Assembly (NCBI GenBank): GCA_038237745.1
Contig: JBBRYJ010000001.1
Location: 62,001-126,000 of the forward strand
Source of the DNA: DASQEH01 sp038237745
GTDB taxonomy: Bacteria > Actinomycetota > Actinomycetes > Propionibacteriales > Nocardioidaceae
DNA: 64,000 nt
Direction: 5' to 3'
Part shown: in pieces, positions 8,292-17,127 of the stretch
How positions within the stretch are numbered: position 1 is the first letter of the stretch
How the letters are laid out: every line of letters begins with the position of its first letter
Translations under genes and position numbers: made by a program
Notes under the pieces: model-generated
Told to the model about the DNA's origin: nothing
The model's database searches: none
The model's input: the letters and a program-made list of their open reading frames with translations, nothing else

Positions 8292-8466
8292 GTGGAGCAG
8301 GGTACGGCGCGCAGCGGTGCCTGCATCGCTCGTGCGAGCGAGAGCACACGTGATGTGCCTCTCGTCGATGGCCGCTTCGTGTCGAAGGCGGGGGATCTTC
8401 GCCCGCTCGGCGGGGTGGGCGCGAAAATCAGTCGTGGAGCCTGGTGCCGCGGTGCTTCTATGGAGT

Positions 8467-9531
8467 ATGCGCATCCAGGCGATCGACCCGGCCGATGTGG
8501 CTGCCCCGATGGCGGAGGGCCTTGCAGGCCTGCAGAACGCCGCCCGCGAGGTCGACTCGCCGCACCTTCCCGCTGTGACAGCGGAGTATGTGCGCCTCAA
8601 GCTGCGCCACGGTTGGGACGACCGGCCGGTCACTCATCTGTTTGTCTCCGTGACTGACGGCGGCGAGGTCGTAGGCTCTGCGACGCTCGACCTGCCCACG
8701 TGGGACAACCAGCACGTGGCGGAGATCGACCTTGAGACCCATCCGGCTCGCAGGGGAGGCGACGGTGTCGACGACAGGCTACTCGATCGAGTGCTCGAGA
8801 CGGTGCGACCTACAGGCCGCGCGTTGCTGCTATCGGACGCATGGGCCGACAGCTACCGTGAGCGGTTCTGGCATCGCCATGGCTTCTCAGTCGCGTCTCG
8901 CGATGCCCAGCGCCGGCTCGTGACCGCTGAGCTCGACTGGCCGAGGCTGCACGAGCTGCACCACGACAGCCTGATTGTTTCCGGCGCCTACGACATCGTG
9001 GATCTCGGTATGCCTGCGCCGGACGAGCTGGTTCCCGGTCTGCTCGAGCTGCACCGCGCCATGAACGACTCGCCACTCGACGAGCTGGAGCTCGAGGACG
9101 AGATCTGGACCGAGGAGCGGCTCCGCGGCTACGAGCGGGCCATGACGTTTCGCGGGATCCGTCTCCACCGGCTTCTCGCCCGGCGCCGTGCCGATGGTGA
9201 GCTCGGAGGCCACACTGTCGTCGCAGTCGAGGAAGAGCGGCCGTGGATCGCCTTCCAGGAGGACACGGCAGTTGTCGGGGGGCACCGAGGCCGAAGGCTG
9301 GGGCTGCGTCTCAAGATCGAGATGCTGGAGCACCTCGCCAAGCTCGAACCCCAGATCGAGCTGATCGACACGTGGAACGCCGCTTCGAACTCCCACATGC
9401 TGGCGGTCAACGACGCGATCGGGTACGTCGTCATGGGCCAAGCGGTCGAGGTCCAGAAGCGTCTCCCGACGGGTCAGGCCCAGAGCTGGCCCTCGAGCCG
9501 CTCCTCGGCCTCATCCACCGTGCCCTCGTAG
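8467..9531 (+). CDS. Two-domain GNAT N-acetyltransferase
   Basis: The 354-residue protein looks like two GNAT folds in tandem. The C-terminal one is convincing: HTVVAVEEERPWIAFQEDTAVV followed by the acetyl-CoA loop HRGRRLGLRLK (about residues 277-287) and the NAASNSHM motif. In the N-terminal one the equivalent loop reads HPARRGGDGVDDRLLD, a weaker match. The start is ATG 8467. It is divergent from murI and convergent with cysM, whose 3' end it overlaps by 58 bp on the opposite strand; the final 18 or so residues are low-complexity. The substrate is unknown; MshD is also a double GNAT, but the link is not supported. Confidence 0.75.
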   Translation: MRIQAIDPADVAAPMAEGLAGLQNAAREVDSPHLPAVTAEYVRLKLRHGWDDRPVTHLFVSVTDGGEVVGSATLDLPTWDNQHVAEIDLETHPARRGGDGVDDRLLDRVLETVRPTGRALLLSDAWADSYRERFWHRHGFSVASRDAQRRLVTAELDWPRLHELHHDSLIVSGAYDIVDLGMPAPDELVPGLLELHRAMNDSPLDELELEDEIWTEERLRGYERAMTFRGIRLHRLLARRRADGELGGHTVVAVEEERPWIAFQEDTAVVGGHRGRRLGLRLKIEMLEHLAKLEPQIELIDTWNAASNSHMLAVNDAIGYVVMGQAVEVQKRLPTGQAQSWPSSRSSASSTVPS

Positions 9532-10421
9532 GCGCCGGTCGACAGGTACTTCCAGCCGCCGTCGCAGACGACGAACGCGATGTCGGCGGACTCCTCCGCC
9601 CGGACGCATCTCACCGCCTGAGCGAGCGCAGCGTGAAGTATTGCTCCGGTCGAGATGCCGGCGAAGATGCCCTCCGTCTCGAGGAGCTCACGGGTACGGC
9701 GGAGGGCGTCTCGCGGGCCGACCGAGAAGCGCGAGTCGATCAGGCTCGCGTCATACAGCTCGGGCACGAAACCCTCGTCGATATTGCGCAACCCGTAGAC
9801 CAGCTCGCCGTAGCGAGGCTCGGCGGCGATGACCTTCACGTCGGGCTTGCGCTCTCGGAAGAACCGCCCGACACCCATCAGCGTCCCGGTCGTCCCCAGG
9901 CCGGCCACGAAGTGTGTCACGGTGGGGAGGTCGGCGAGGATCTCCGGACCGGTTCCCTCATAGTGCGCCTGCGCGTTCGCGGGGTTGCCATACTGGTAGA
10001 GCATCACCCATTCGGGGTGTTCGGCTGCCAGCTGCCTGGCCACTCTCACCGCCTCGTTGGAGCCACCGGCGGCAGGCGAGGTAACAATCTTCGTCCCCCA
10101 CATCTCGAGCAGCTGGCGACGCTCGACCGAGGTGTTCTCGGGCATCACGCACACCAAGCGGTAACCGCGCAGGCTGGAGACCATCGCCAGCGCGATCCCA
10201 GTGTTACCCGACGTGGGCTCCAGGATCGTGCTGTTCGGCTTCAGACGACCGTCCTTCTCCGCGTCGGCCAGCATCGCGAGTGCAGCACGGTCCTTGACCG
10301 AACCAGTCGGGTTGCGGTCCTCGAGCTTGGCCCACAGCCGTACGTCAGGTGTCGGTGACAACCGCGGCAAGCCGACCAGAGGGGTGCCGCCGACAGAGTC
10401 GAGCAGCGAGTCGAACCTCAT
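9474..10421 (-). CDS. cysM: CysO-dependent cysteine synthase
   Basis: The 315-residue PLP enzyme joins O-phosphoserine-type acceptors to sulfur carried as the CysO thiocarboxylate, by analogy with the mycobacterial system. Visible are TPLV near residue 14, the PLP lysine in NPTGSVKDRAA (about residue 44), PTSGNTGIALA (about 70) and the phosphate-binding GLGTTGT (about 175). It is third in mec-cysO-cysM, with a 9-nt gap after cysO. The context, not the sequence alone, makes CysM more likely than an OASS-A CysK. Confidence 0.93.
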   Translation of the reverse strand: MRFDSLLDSVGGTPLVGLPRLSPTPDVRLWAKLEDRNPTGSVKDRAALAMLADAEKDGRLKPNSTILEPTSGNTGIALAMVSSLRGYRLVCVMPENTSVERRQLLEMWGTKIVTSPAAGGSNEAVRVARQLAAEHPEWVMLYQYGNPANAQAHYEGTGPEILADLPTVTHFVAGLGTTGTLMGVGRFFRERKPDVKVIAAEPRYGELVYGLRNIDEGFVPELYDASLIDSRFSVGPRDALRRTRELLETEGIFAGISTGAILHAALAQAVRCVRAEESADIAFVVCDGGWKYLSTGAYEGTVDEAEERLEGQLWA

Positions 10422-10430
10422 GCGGTGCGA

Positions 10431-10703
10431 CTAGCCTCCGGCTACGGCCGGCAGCACGACGACGACGTCCCCGTCGCCGACGGGGGTCGCAAGCCCGGCC
10501 AGAAAGCGAACGTCTTCGTCGTTCACGTACACGTTGATGAAACGGCGCAGGTCAGCCCCGTCGACCAGGCGCTCCGTGATGCCGGGATGCCCCGACTCGA
10601 CGCTCTCGAGAACCTCCGACAGCGTGGAGCCACGTCCATCGACCGACTTTGCGCCACCCGTGTAGGTACGCAGGATGGTCGGGATACGGACTTCAACCGC
10701 CAT
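10431..10703 (-). CDS. cysO: Sulfur carrier protein CysO
   Basis: A 90-residue ubiquitin-like MoaD/ThiS-family protein that starts MAVEVRIPTILRTYTGG and ends in the required Gly-Gly, where the thiocarboxylate forms. ATG 10703 is the homologous start; the longer frame upstream lies inside mec. Length and segments match mycobacterial CysO. It lies between mec and cysM. An MoeZ-type activating enzyme is not seen in the window. Confidence 0.94.
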   Translation of the reverse strand: MAVEVRIPTILRTYTGGAKSVDGRGSTLSEVLESVESGHPGITERLVDGADLRRFINVYVNDEDVRFLAGLATPVGDGDVVVVLPAVAGG

Positions 10704-11121
10704 GTGGGATGACCTCGACTTCTTCCTCGGTGACGACACCGTCAACAATCCTGAACGACCGAAATTCCGTAGGCCCTTCGGATGTGCCGCATTGGGCGGT
10801 CGATACGAGCACGTAGTGGGCGTCTGGCTCCGATGCCAGGCTCACGTCGGTGCGGGAGGGATACGCCGAAGTGGCGGTGTGGGAGTGGTAGATCACGACA
10901 GGCACCTGGTCGAGGTCGTCGAGCTCTCGCCATACGGCGAGCTGCTCGGTCGAGTCGAACCGGAAGAACGTGGGCGAACGCTCCGCGTTGGTCATCGCCA
11001 CGAAGCGGGTGGGGGTGTCACTGCCCTCAGGGCCTGCCACGATTCCGCACGCCTCGTCCGGGTGGTCACGCCGGGCGTGTCCCACGATCTGGTCGCGGAT
11101 CTCCTCAGGGATGGCCAGCAC
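10693..11121 (-). CDS. mec: CysO-cysteine peptidase (JAMM/MPN+ metalloprotease)
   Basis: The 142-residue zinc peptidase releases cysteine from the CysO C terminus. The JAMM motif is intact: a helix with ARRDHPDEACG, the catalytic Glu, then HSHTATSAYPSRTD (His-x-His-x10-Asp) near residues 78-91. The start is probably GTG 11121, which aligns with the usual N terminus; TTG 11142 is an in-frame alternative. Its stop overlaps the start of cysO by 11 bp, so the three-gene cysteine pathway is translationally linked. Confidence 0.92.
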   Translation of the reverse strand: MLAIPEEIRDQIVGHARRDHPDEACGIVAGPEGSDTPTRFVAMTNAERSPTFFRFDSTEQLAVWRELDDLDQVPVVIYHSHTATSAYPSRTDVSLASEPDAHYVLVSTAQCGTSEGPTEFRSFRIVDGVVTEEEVEVIPHGG

Positions 11122-11252
11122 GGCGTCCAGACTAGGTGCCAACCTGTGGCTGTGGCGGCCGCGTTCTCCCATCCGGACACTGCCTACCGCCCGTTCTCCT
11201 ACCCGGACAAGGGCAAGGGGCGACGGGGCGACGACCTCGGGGCGGTGAGGGC

Positions 11253-11819
11253 TTAGCGGCGGATGGCGTCGAGCAGCGACTCGAGGACGTATCCGAGCCA
11301 CCCGTAGATCTCGTACACGGGCAGCCGCTCGTCGTCTTCGGGCAGACTCGCCCAGTGGCTCTCGTCGTCGGCCGTTACCTCGAGCCGCGCGGCCAGGGTG
11401 AGCCGCAGGTCGTTGAGGCAACGCATCCAGGCGCGGGCCTGCTGGGCGTCGAGCTCGAGCTCGAGATCGTCGGGACTCTCCTCACCGGCACCCTCGAGCA
11501 TGCTGACCAGGAGCCGTGCGTCGGAGATCTTGCCGGCGCGCAGGCCACTCTCGGTGAACCTGCGGAACTCGGCGGCGGCCTCAGCGTCGTCGCGGTGCGC
11601 TGACGGAAGCAGCCTCAGCAGGGCCGGGTCGGCCGGCTCGTCGCGGGGCGAGTCGAAGGCGAGCATCGCCTCCAGGGGGTCGCCACCTGACGGCCGTACC
11701 GCCTCACCGTCGCTGAGCAGCTCTACCAGCTGACGGGCAAGGTTGGCGATGAGGCCAGCCGCGTACGCGGGCAGCACCACGTACACACCACCCCTGCGCC
11801 GCGACTTGAACGACGTCAA
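11253..11819 (-). CDS. DUF2017 family protein
   Basis: A 188-residue acidic, mostly helical protein without membrane segments. It matches the actinobacterial DUF2017 family by its opening (basic patch, then an RQLVELL helix) and by its fixed place next to clpS: the two overlap by 4 bp. The family has no assigned function. The pairing with ClpS hints at a role near ClpAP/ClpC adaptor function, which is inference. Confidence 0.8.
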   Translation of the reverse strand: MTSFKSRRRGGVYVVLPAYAAGLIANLARQLVELLSDGEAVRPSGGDPLEAMLAFDSPRDEPADPALLRLLPSAHRDDAEAAAEFRRFTESGLRAGKISDARLLVSMLEGAGEESPDDLELELDAQQARAWMRCLNDLRLTLAARLEVTADDESHWASLPEDDERLPVYEIYGWLGYVLESLLDAIRR

Positions 11820-12115
11820 GCGTCACTCTTCTCCAGCGTCGCCCATAGCCCGTACGAGTGCATCGCCTGGACGTCCCTCTCCATCTCCTCGCGGCTCCCG
11901 CTCGACACCACGGCCTTCCCCTCGGTATGCACCTTCATCATCAGCTTCTGCGCCTTCGGTTTCGAGTACCGGAAGTAGTCGGTGAAGACGAAGGCGACAT
12001 ACGACATCAGGTTCACCGGGTCGTCCCAGACCAGGGTGATCCAGGGCAGCTCCGGTTGCACCAGCTCGTCGACATCCGGCCGCTCGACGGTTGCGGTGTC
12101 GGGGCTGGACGTCAC
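11816..12115 (-). CDS. clpS: ClpS adaptor of the Clp protease
   Basis: This 99-residue protein delivers N-degron substrates to ClpC/ClpA. The conserved core is present: the disordered N terminus, WITLVWDDPVNLMSYVAFVF (the D-D-x-x-x-M binding pocket region near residues 26-45), KPKAQKLMMKVHTEGKAVV and the closing HSYGLWATLEKSDA. It is divergent from pncB across 28 bp and overlaps DUF2017 by 4 bp. Confidence 0.96.
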   Translation of the reverse strand: MTSSPDTATVERPDVDELVQPELPWITLVWDDPVNLMSYVAFVFTDYFRYSKPKAQKLMMKVHTEGKAVVSSGSREEMERDVQAMHSYGLWATLEKSDA

Positions 12116-12143
12116 CCTGGATATTGTCGCCTAGGCTTCCGGC

Positions 12144-13475
12144 GTGCGCCCGACCGGCTTGCTCACCGACCATTACGAGCTCACGATGGTGCAGGCGGCG
12201 CTTCGGTCAGGCACCGACTCGAGGCCCTGCGTCTTCGAGATCTTCGCTCGTCGGCTTCCGGTGGGCCGTCGGTACGGCGTGGTGGCCGGCACGGGACGCG
12301 CCCTCGACGCCCTGGAGGCATTCTGCTTCCCGGAGGCTGAGATCGAGTGGCTGAGAGGCCACCGGATCGTAGACGCGACGACACTCGCGTGGCTGGCCGA
12401 CTACCGCTTCACAGGCAACGTCTGGGGCTACGGCGAGGGGGAGGCCTATTTCCCGGGCAGCCCACTCCTGGTCGTCGAGTCGAGCTTTGCGGAGGCGGTC
12501 GTGCTCGAGACCGTCCTGCTCTCGGTCTTCAACCACGACTCGGCGGTCGCTTCGGCCGCATCACGGATGACGTCCGCCGCCAACGGCCGGCCATGTATCG
12601 AGATGGGATCACGGCGCACCCACGAGTGGTCGGCCGTCGCGGCGGCGCGCGCCGCATACGTTGCCGGCTTCGTAGCGTCGTCGAACCTCCAGGCGGGCCT
12701 GGACCACGACATCCCGACGACGGGCACTGCAGCACACGCTTTCACCCTGCTGCACGACAGCGAGCGCGACGCGTTCGTCGCTCAGGTCGACTCCCTCGGT
12801 CGCGGCACGACGCTCCTGGTGGACACCTACGACATCCGCGAAGCGGTGGCCCGTGCCGTCGACGTCGCCGGGACGGAACTCGGTGCCGTGCGCATCGACT
12901 CAGGCGACCTAGCCGTGCTGGCGCACCAGGTGCGACGTCAGCTCGACGACCTCGGCGCCACCGGTACCCGCATCATCGTGACGAGCGACCTCGACGAGTA
13001 TGCGATCGCCGGTCTCGCCGCAGCCCCGGTCGACGGCTACGGCGTCGGCACGTCACTGGTCACCGGTTCTGGGGCCCCGACATCCGGCTTCGTCTACAAG
13101 CTGGTCTCGCGTGCCACCTCGGCAGGGCCTGGCGCGCCGCTCGTCGCAGTTGCGAAGAGGAGCTCCGAGAAGGTATCGATAGGTGGCCGCAAGTGGGCGC
13201 TTCGACGTCGCGACTCCCAGGGGACCGCCGAGGCCGAGGTCATCGGGATCGAGCAGCAGCCGGACGACGACGGCGACGACAGGGCGCTGCTCGTCGAGCT
13301 GGTCCGTGCCGGCGAGATCGTCGGAAGAGAGCCTCTTGAGGCGGCCCGACAGCGGCACCGCGACGCTCTGGCCGAGCTTCCACTCGAGGCGCACAAGCTC
13401 TCGCGAGGAGAGCCCGCCATTCCCACCGCCTACTTGGGCGACCGAGGCGGCGTGATTGCTGGGGAGGAGTCGTAG
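12144..13475 (+). CDS. pncB: Nicotinate phosphoribosyltransferase
   Basis: The 443-residue enzyme makes nicotinate mononucleotide from nicotinate and PRPP in NAD salvage. Family marks are the N-terminal LLTDHYELTM (residues 5-14), FEIFARRLP, the central GSRRTHEW segment (about residue 155) with its phosphorylatable histidine, RIDSGDLA near 253, and TSGFVYKLV. The GTG start at 12144 is 28 bp from divergent clpS. Its last 46 bp overlap the convergent GGDEF gene. With pncA 1.2 kb away it forms the nicotinamide to NaMN branch. Confidence 0.94.
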   Translation: MRPTGLLTDHYELTMVQAALRSGTDSRPCVFEIFARRLPVGRRYGVVAGTGRALDALEAFCFPEAEIEWLRGHRIVDATTLAWLADYRFTGNVWGYGEGEAYFPGSPLLVVESSFAEAVVLETVLLSVFNHDSAVASAASRMTSAANGRPCIEMGSRRTHEWSAVAAARAAYVAGFVASSNLQAGLDHDIPTTGTAAHAFTLLHDSERDAFVAQVDSLGRGTTLLVDTYDIREAVARAVDVAGTELGAVRIDSGDLAVLAHQVRRQLDDLGATGTRIIVTSDLDEYAIAGLAAAPVDGYGVGTSLVTGSGAPTSGFVYKLVSRATSAGPGAPLVAVAKRSSEKVSIGGRKWALRRRDSQGTAEAEVIGIEQQPDDDGDDRALLVELVRAGEIVGREPLEAARQRHRDALAELPLEAHKLSRGEPAIPTAYLGDRGGVIAGEES

Positions 13476-14506
13476 CCGTACGGGGCGGCGGCTGATAGCG
13501 GACCCACCAGTCCCTGTCTCTTGGCCGAGTACTGGGCCGCGTCGGCAGCGATGAAGAGCCGCTTGGCGATGTCGTTCCCCATCTCGGTGGTGGTGGCGAT
13601 GCCGCAGGCCAGGCCTTCCCCGATCGCCAGCCCGCGAGTCTGCCGGCAGACCACCTCAGCTGCCGCGACCACCAGGCTCACGTCATGACCGGGCACCAGG
13701 ACGGTGAACTCGTCGCCCCCGACGCGAGCGACCAGACTTCCGTGCAGAGTCGAGAAGCCCTGTTTCAAGAAGTTGGCTACTTGGACGAGGAACTGGTCAC
13801 CCTCACCGTGTCCGTAGCGGTCGTTGACGGTCTTGAGCCCGTTGAGGTCCAGGGTCACCACGCTCACCCGGCGGCCGGAGCGTCCTGCGATCGGGTCGAA
13901 GGCGGTCCTCGCCGCGTCGTCGAGAGCGCGGCGGTTCGACAGGCCGGTCAATGGGTCGTGGAAGGCCAGCTGTTCAAGGGAGTCGACGTGCAAAGCACGC
14001 GACACGGCGCCGCTGAGGATCGCACACAGGGCCTCGGTGTAGGCCTCGTCGGTCTCGCTGAAACCGTCGGCTCCAGCCTCTCGCGTCGCGTAGAGCTCTC
14101 CCCAGAGCTTCCCGTCGACGACCAGCGGGGCGCCCATCGACGACCCCTTGCCCAGCGACCTGAGCAGCGCCACCTCTTGCCGGTCGGCGCCCGGGTCGTC
14201 AACCGCCATCGTCCAGATTCGAAGCTCGCCAACGACGCCCTGGAGCTGCATGAAGTCGTCAAGACGGTAGACCTCCTGCTCCGGCCAGCGCTGCTCGTCG
14301 GGCCCGAGGCGCCCTACGTTGATCAAAGTCCTGATCGTGCCCGTACCGGGCTCGAGCCGGCTGATGGATACACTCGCCGCCCGAAGCGCTGTGGTCGCCT
14401 CCTCAGCCGCTAGCTCGACCATGGTGGCAAGCTGCGCCGACCGGCCGAGCGCCCGCGCGACGGCGGCGAGTCCGCGGATCTGAAGGCCCTCCGCGGGGTC
14501 TGGCAT
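13430..14506 (-). CDS. GAF-GGDEF diguanylate cyclase-like protein
   Basis: A 358-residue soluble protein. A GAF-like sensor (about residues 10-165) precedes a GGDEF domain (about 185-340) with DPLTGLSNRR, the metal/substrate segment DLNGLKTVNDRYGHGEGDQ and an intact RVGGDEF active site. The RxxD inhibitory site is not seen at its usual place, so product inhibition may be lost. The start is ATG 14506, preceded on its strand by AAAGGA; the frame upstream has no such site. It lies between pncB and pncA on the opposite strand. Confidence 0.88.
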   Translation of the reverse strand: MPDPAEGLQIRGLAAVARALGRSAQLATMVELAAEEATTALRAASVSISRLEPGTGTIRTLINVGRLGPDEQRWPEQEVYRLDDFMQLQGVVGELRIWTMAVDDPGADRQEVALLRSLGKGSSMGAPLVVDGKLWGELYATREAGADGFSETDEAYTEALCAILSGAVSRALHVDSLEQLAFHDPLTGLSNRRALDDAARTAFDPIAGRSGRRVSVVTLDLNGLKTVNDRYGHGEGDQFLVQVANFLKQGFSTLHGSLVARVGGDEFTVLVPGHDVSLVVAAAEVVCRQTRGLAIGEGLACGIATTTEMGNDIAKRLFIAADAAQYSAKRQGLVGPLSAAAPYGYDSSPAITPPRSPK

Positions 14507-14647
14507 GAGTGGTCCTTTGTTGGCAAATGGGTAGTTTCCATGATAGATCGTCCGGGACTTCCTCACGGGTTCTTGCATATTCCGAACGCCTCGTCGAATA
14601 CTCCGCCTCCGCTACGGTGGACGACACGTACGACAAGGGGTGATGCA

Positions 14648-15223
14648 GTGAAGAGGGCGCTCATCGTCGTCGATGTGCAGAACGACTTCTGTGAGGGCGG
14701 CAGCCTTCCTGTCGCGGGCGGCGCAGAGGTCGCCTACCGCATCGGCGAACTGCTCCACTCCTGGCAGCAGGCAGATCCCCGGGACCGCGACTACGCCCTC
14801 GTCGTCGCCACCCGTGACCACCACGTCGACCCCGGGGGGCACTTCTCCGCGACGCCGGACTTCGTCGACTCCTGGCCCCCGCACTGCGTCGTAGGTAGCG
14901 ACGGAGCAGCCTTTCACCCGAACCTGGACCCCCAGCCGTTCCACGCGATCTTCCTGAAAGGCGAGCACGCCGCGGCCTACAGCGGCTTCGAGGCGAGAAC
15001 AACTGACGGCGTCGACCTCGCCGCGTGGCTTCGAGGCCACGCGGTCTCGGACGTCGACGTCTGCGGAATCGCCACCGACTACTGCGTGCGGGCGACGGCG
15101 ATGGACGCCCACAGCGGCGGTTTCAAGACCCGGGTCCTCGGCGATCTGGTGGCCGGTGTCGCACCGGCGTCGACGCGAGCCGCCTTCGACGAATTGCGCC
15201 GGGCGAGCGTTACGATCGCCTGA
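14648..15223 (+). CDS. pncA: Nicotinamidase
   Basis: A 191-residue isochorismatase-fold enzyme that converts nicotinamide to nicotinate. The catalytic triad is visible: Asp9 in IVVDVQNDFCEGG, Lys near residue 104 in FLKGEHAAAYSGF and Cys near residue 146 in GIATDYCVRAT. Metal-binding DHHVDPGGHF is also present. The start is GTG 14648 with AAGGGG upstream; the in-frame ATG 14540 lies in the AT-rich promoter stretch. It feeds PncB encoded nearby. Confidence 0.94.
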   Translation: MKRALIVVDVQNDFCEGGSLPVAGGAEVAYRIGELLHSWQQADPRDRDYALVVATRDHHVDPGGHFSATPDFVDSWPPHCVVGSDGAAFHPNLDPQPFHAIFLKGEHAAAYSGFEARTTDGVDLAAWLRGHAVSDVDVCGIATDYCVRATAMDAHSGGFKTRVLGDLVAGVAPASTRAAFDELRRASVTIA

Positions 15224-15287
15224 GCCGGGTCGCCGGGCCGCCCGCTCGTGGGTCGCCGTCACCCCGCGACCGGCTCGGTTCGGCGGG

Positions 15288-16682
15288 TCAGTCGCCGCCT
15301 CCTGGCGTCAGGTCGTGCGATGTCCCTACCCCCGGTAGGTCGTCCTTCAGCGGACGAATGCTCAGCTGTTGCAGCGCCTCTCGAGCGACCTCCTGCTGGT
15401 CGGTGATCGCACGCTCCGAACGGTCCCGCCCGACGAAGCTCACCGCCCAGTGGAGCAGCGTCGTGATCCGCTTCTTGAAGCCGGTGATATAGACGATGTG
15501 CACACCGAGCCACAGCAACCAGGCAAGGAAGCCACTCACCTTGAGGGGGCCGATCGAGGCGACGGCGCTGAACCGCGAGATGGTCGCCATGTCGCCCTTG
15601 TTGCGATAGCGGAACGGCTCGTCGGCCGGCTGGCCCTCGAGCCGCGCCTGAATACGCCGGCTGGCGAACCGCCCGGTCTGGATGGCGACCTGTGCGACGC
15701 CTGGAAGCCTGTCGCGCGCCACCATGTCGCCGATCACGAAGACCTCCGGATGGCCCGGCAACGTCATGTCGGCCTCGACCGCCACCCGCCCGGACCGGTC
15801 GACGTCCGCGCCGACCTGCCTGGCGACCTGTGCACCGAGCGGACTAGCGGCCACTCCCGCCGCCCAGATCTTGCAGTGGGCCTCGATACGCTCCACGGTG
15901 CCGTCCGCGCCCTTCACCGAGATGCCCGCGTCGTCGACGTCGACGACTGCCGCCGACGTCCGCACCTCGACCCCGATGCGCGTGAGTCTGGCGACGGCCT
16001 TGCGACCGAGCCTCGCACCGAACGCCGGCAACACGGCCGGCCCGGCGTCGAGCAGAACGATCCGGGCATCGCGGGTGTCGATTCGGCGGTACTCCCTGCG
16101 GAGAGCGCGGTGGGCGAGCTCGGATATCTGGCCGGCCATCTCCACGCCCGTCGGACCTGCCCCTACTACCACGAACGTCATCAGCCGCTCGACCTCCTCC
16201 GCGTCCGACGTCAGCTCGGCGAGCTCGAAGGCGCCGAAGATCCGAGCGCGAAGCTCCAACGCGTCGTCGATCGACTTCATGCCGGGTGCGAAGTCGGCGA
16301 AGTGGTCGTTGCCGAAGTAGGACTGCCCGGCGCCAGCGGCCAGGATGAGGCTGTCGTACGGTGTGGTGTTGAGCAGGCCGTGTGCCTGCGAGGTGACGAG
16401 TCTGCCGGCTATGTCGATCTCCGTGACATCCCCGAGCAGCACCCGCACGTTGCGCTGCCTGGCCAGGATCTCCCGCGTCGCTGGCGCGATCTCGCCCTGC
16501 GACAAGATTCCGGTCGCGACCTGGTAGAGAAGCGGCTGGAAAAGGTGGTGAGAGGTCCTGGCGATCAAGGTGACCTCGACGTCGGCGTTCTTGAGCGCCT
16601 GAGCGGCGAACAGACCACCGAAGCCTGACCCGACGATGACAACGCGGTGGGCCCTGTCGGTCCAGCCAGTCCTGCTCGGCAC
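15288..16682 (-). CDS. ndh: Type II NADH:quinone dehydrogenase
   Basis: A 464-residue membrane-associated flavoprotein that passes electrons from NADH to menaquinone without pumping protons. An N-terminal FAD motif VVIVGSGFGGLFAAQAL (residues 14-30) and a second, NAD-binding dinucleotide motif VVVGAGPTGVEMAGQI (about 172-187) are both present, then EVFVIGDM near residue 315. The C-terminal hydrophobic stretch SGFLAWLLWLGVHIVYI (about residue 380) is the usual membrane anchor. It is divergent from the DUF3311/symporter pair, with a 205-bp spacer. Confidence 0.94.
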   Translation of the reverse strand: MPSRTGWTDRAHRVVIVGSGFGGLFAAQALKNADVEVTLIARTSHHLFQPLLYQVATGILSQGEIAPATREILARQRNVRVLLGDVTEIDIAGRLVTSQAHGLLNTTPYDSLILAAGAGQSYFGNDHFADFAPGMKSIDDALELRARIFGAFELAELTSDAEEVERLMTFVVVGAGPTGVEMAGQISELAHRALRREYRRIDTRDARIVLLDAGPAVLPAFGARLGRKAVARLTRIGVEVRTSAAVVDVDDAGISVKGADGTVERIEAHCKIWAAGVAASPLGAQVARQVGADVDRSGRVAVEADMTLPGHPEVFVIGDMVARDRLPGVAQVAIQTGRFASRRIQARLEGQPADEPFRYRNKGDMATISRFSAVASIGPLKVSGFLAWLLWLGVHIVYITGFKKRITTLLHWAVSFVGRDRSERAITDQQEVAREALQQLSIRPLKDDLPGVGTSHDLTPGGGD

Positions 16683-16887
16683 GCCGTAGCCTCCTCAGGT
16701 ACAGGTGGGCCCGTCACCATGACGGGGACCCCCGATTATGACAAGGCTCTGCCGGTCGGGGCCATTCCCGCAGCGGGCGGCCGTCTGGGTCCGGACCGGC
16801 ACGGCGTCTGGCGCGCCGACCGGGGGAGGTCATAGCCTGGGCCCATTCGTCCGGAGCTCCGGTCGACCCGACACCCTGGAGGTCGCG

Positions 16888-17127
16888 GTGTCCGATGGTT
16901 CGTCGAAGAGGTTGCCCACTGGCGTGGCCCTGACCGTTGGGGTTCTCCTGGCCGTGCCGATATTTGCGCTGCTGATCGTGCCGATCTACGCCAAGGACGG
17001 CCCTCGGCTCTGGGGATTCCCCTTCTTCTACTGGTACCAGTTCCTCTGGGTCTTCCTGGCCTCGGGCTTCACGTACGCCGCGTACGCCCTCATCCTGCGG
17101 GCACGTGGGGAGCGTGGTGACTCATGA
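16888..17127 (+). CDS. DUF3311 small membrane protein
   Basis: A 79-residue protein with two transmembrane helices separated by the short PIYAKDGPRLWGFPFFYWYQ loop, the hallmark of DUF3311. The start is GTG 16888 with TGGAGG upstream; the longer frame from 16738 is mostly non-coding. Its stop overlaps the symporter start by 4 bp (ATGA). DUF3311 genes routinely precede MctP-type sodium:solute symporters and are thought to be an accessory subunit; the exact role is unproven. Confidence 0.9.
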   Translation: MSDGSSKRLPTGVALTVGVLLAVPIFALLIVPIYAKDGPRLWGFPFFYWYQFLWVFLASGFTYAAYALILRARGERGDS

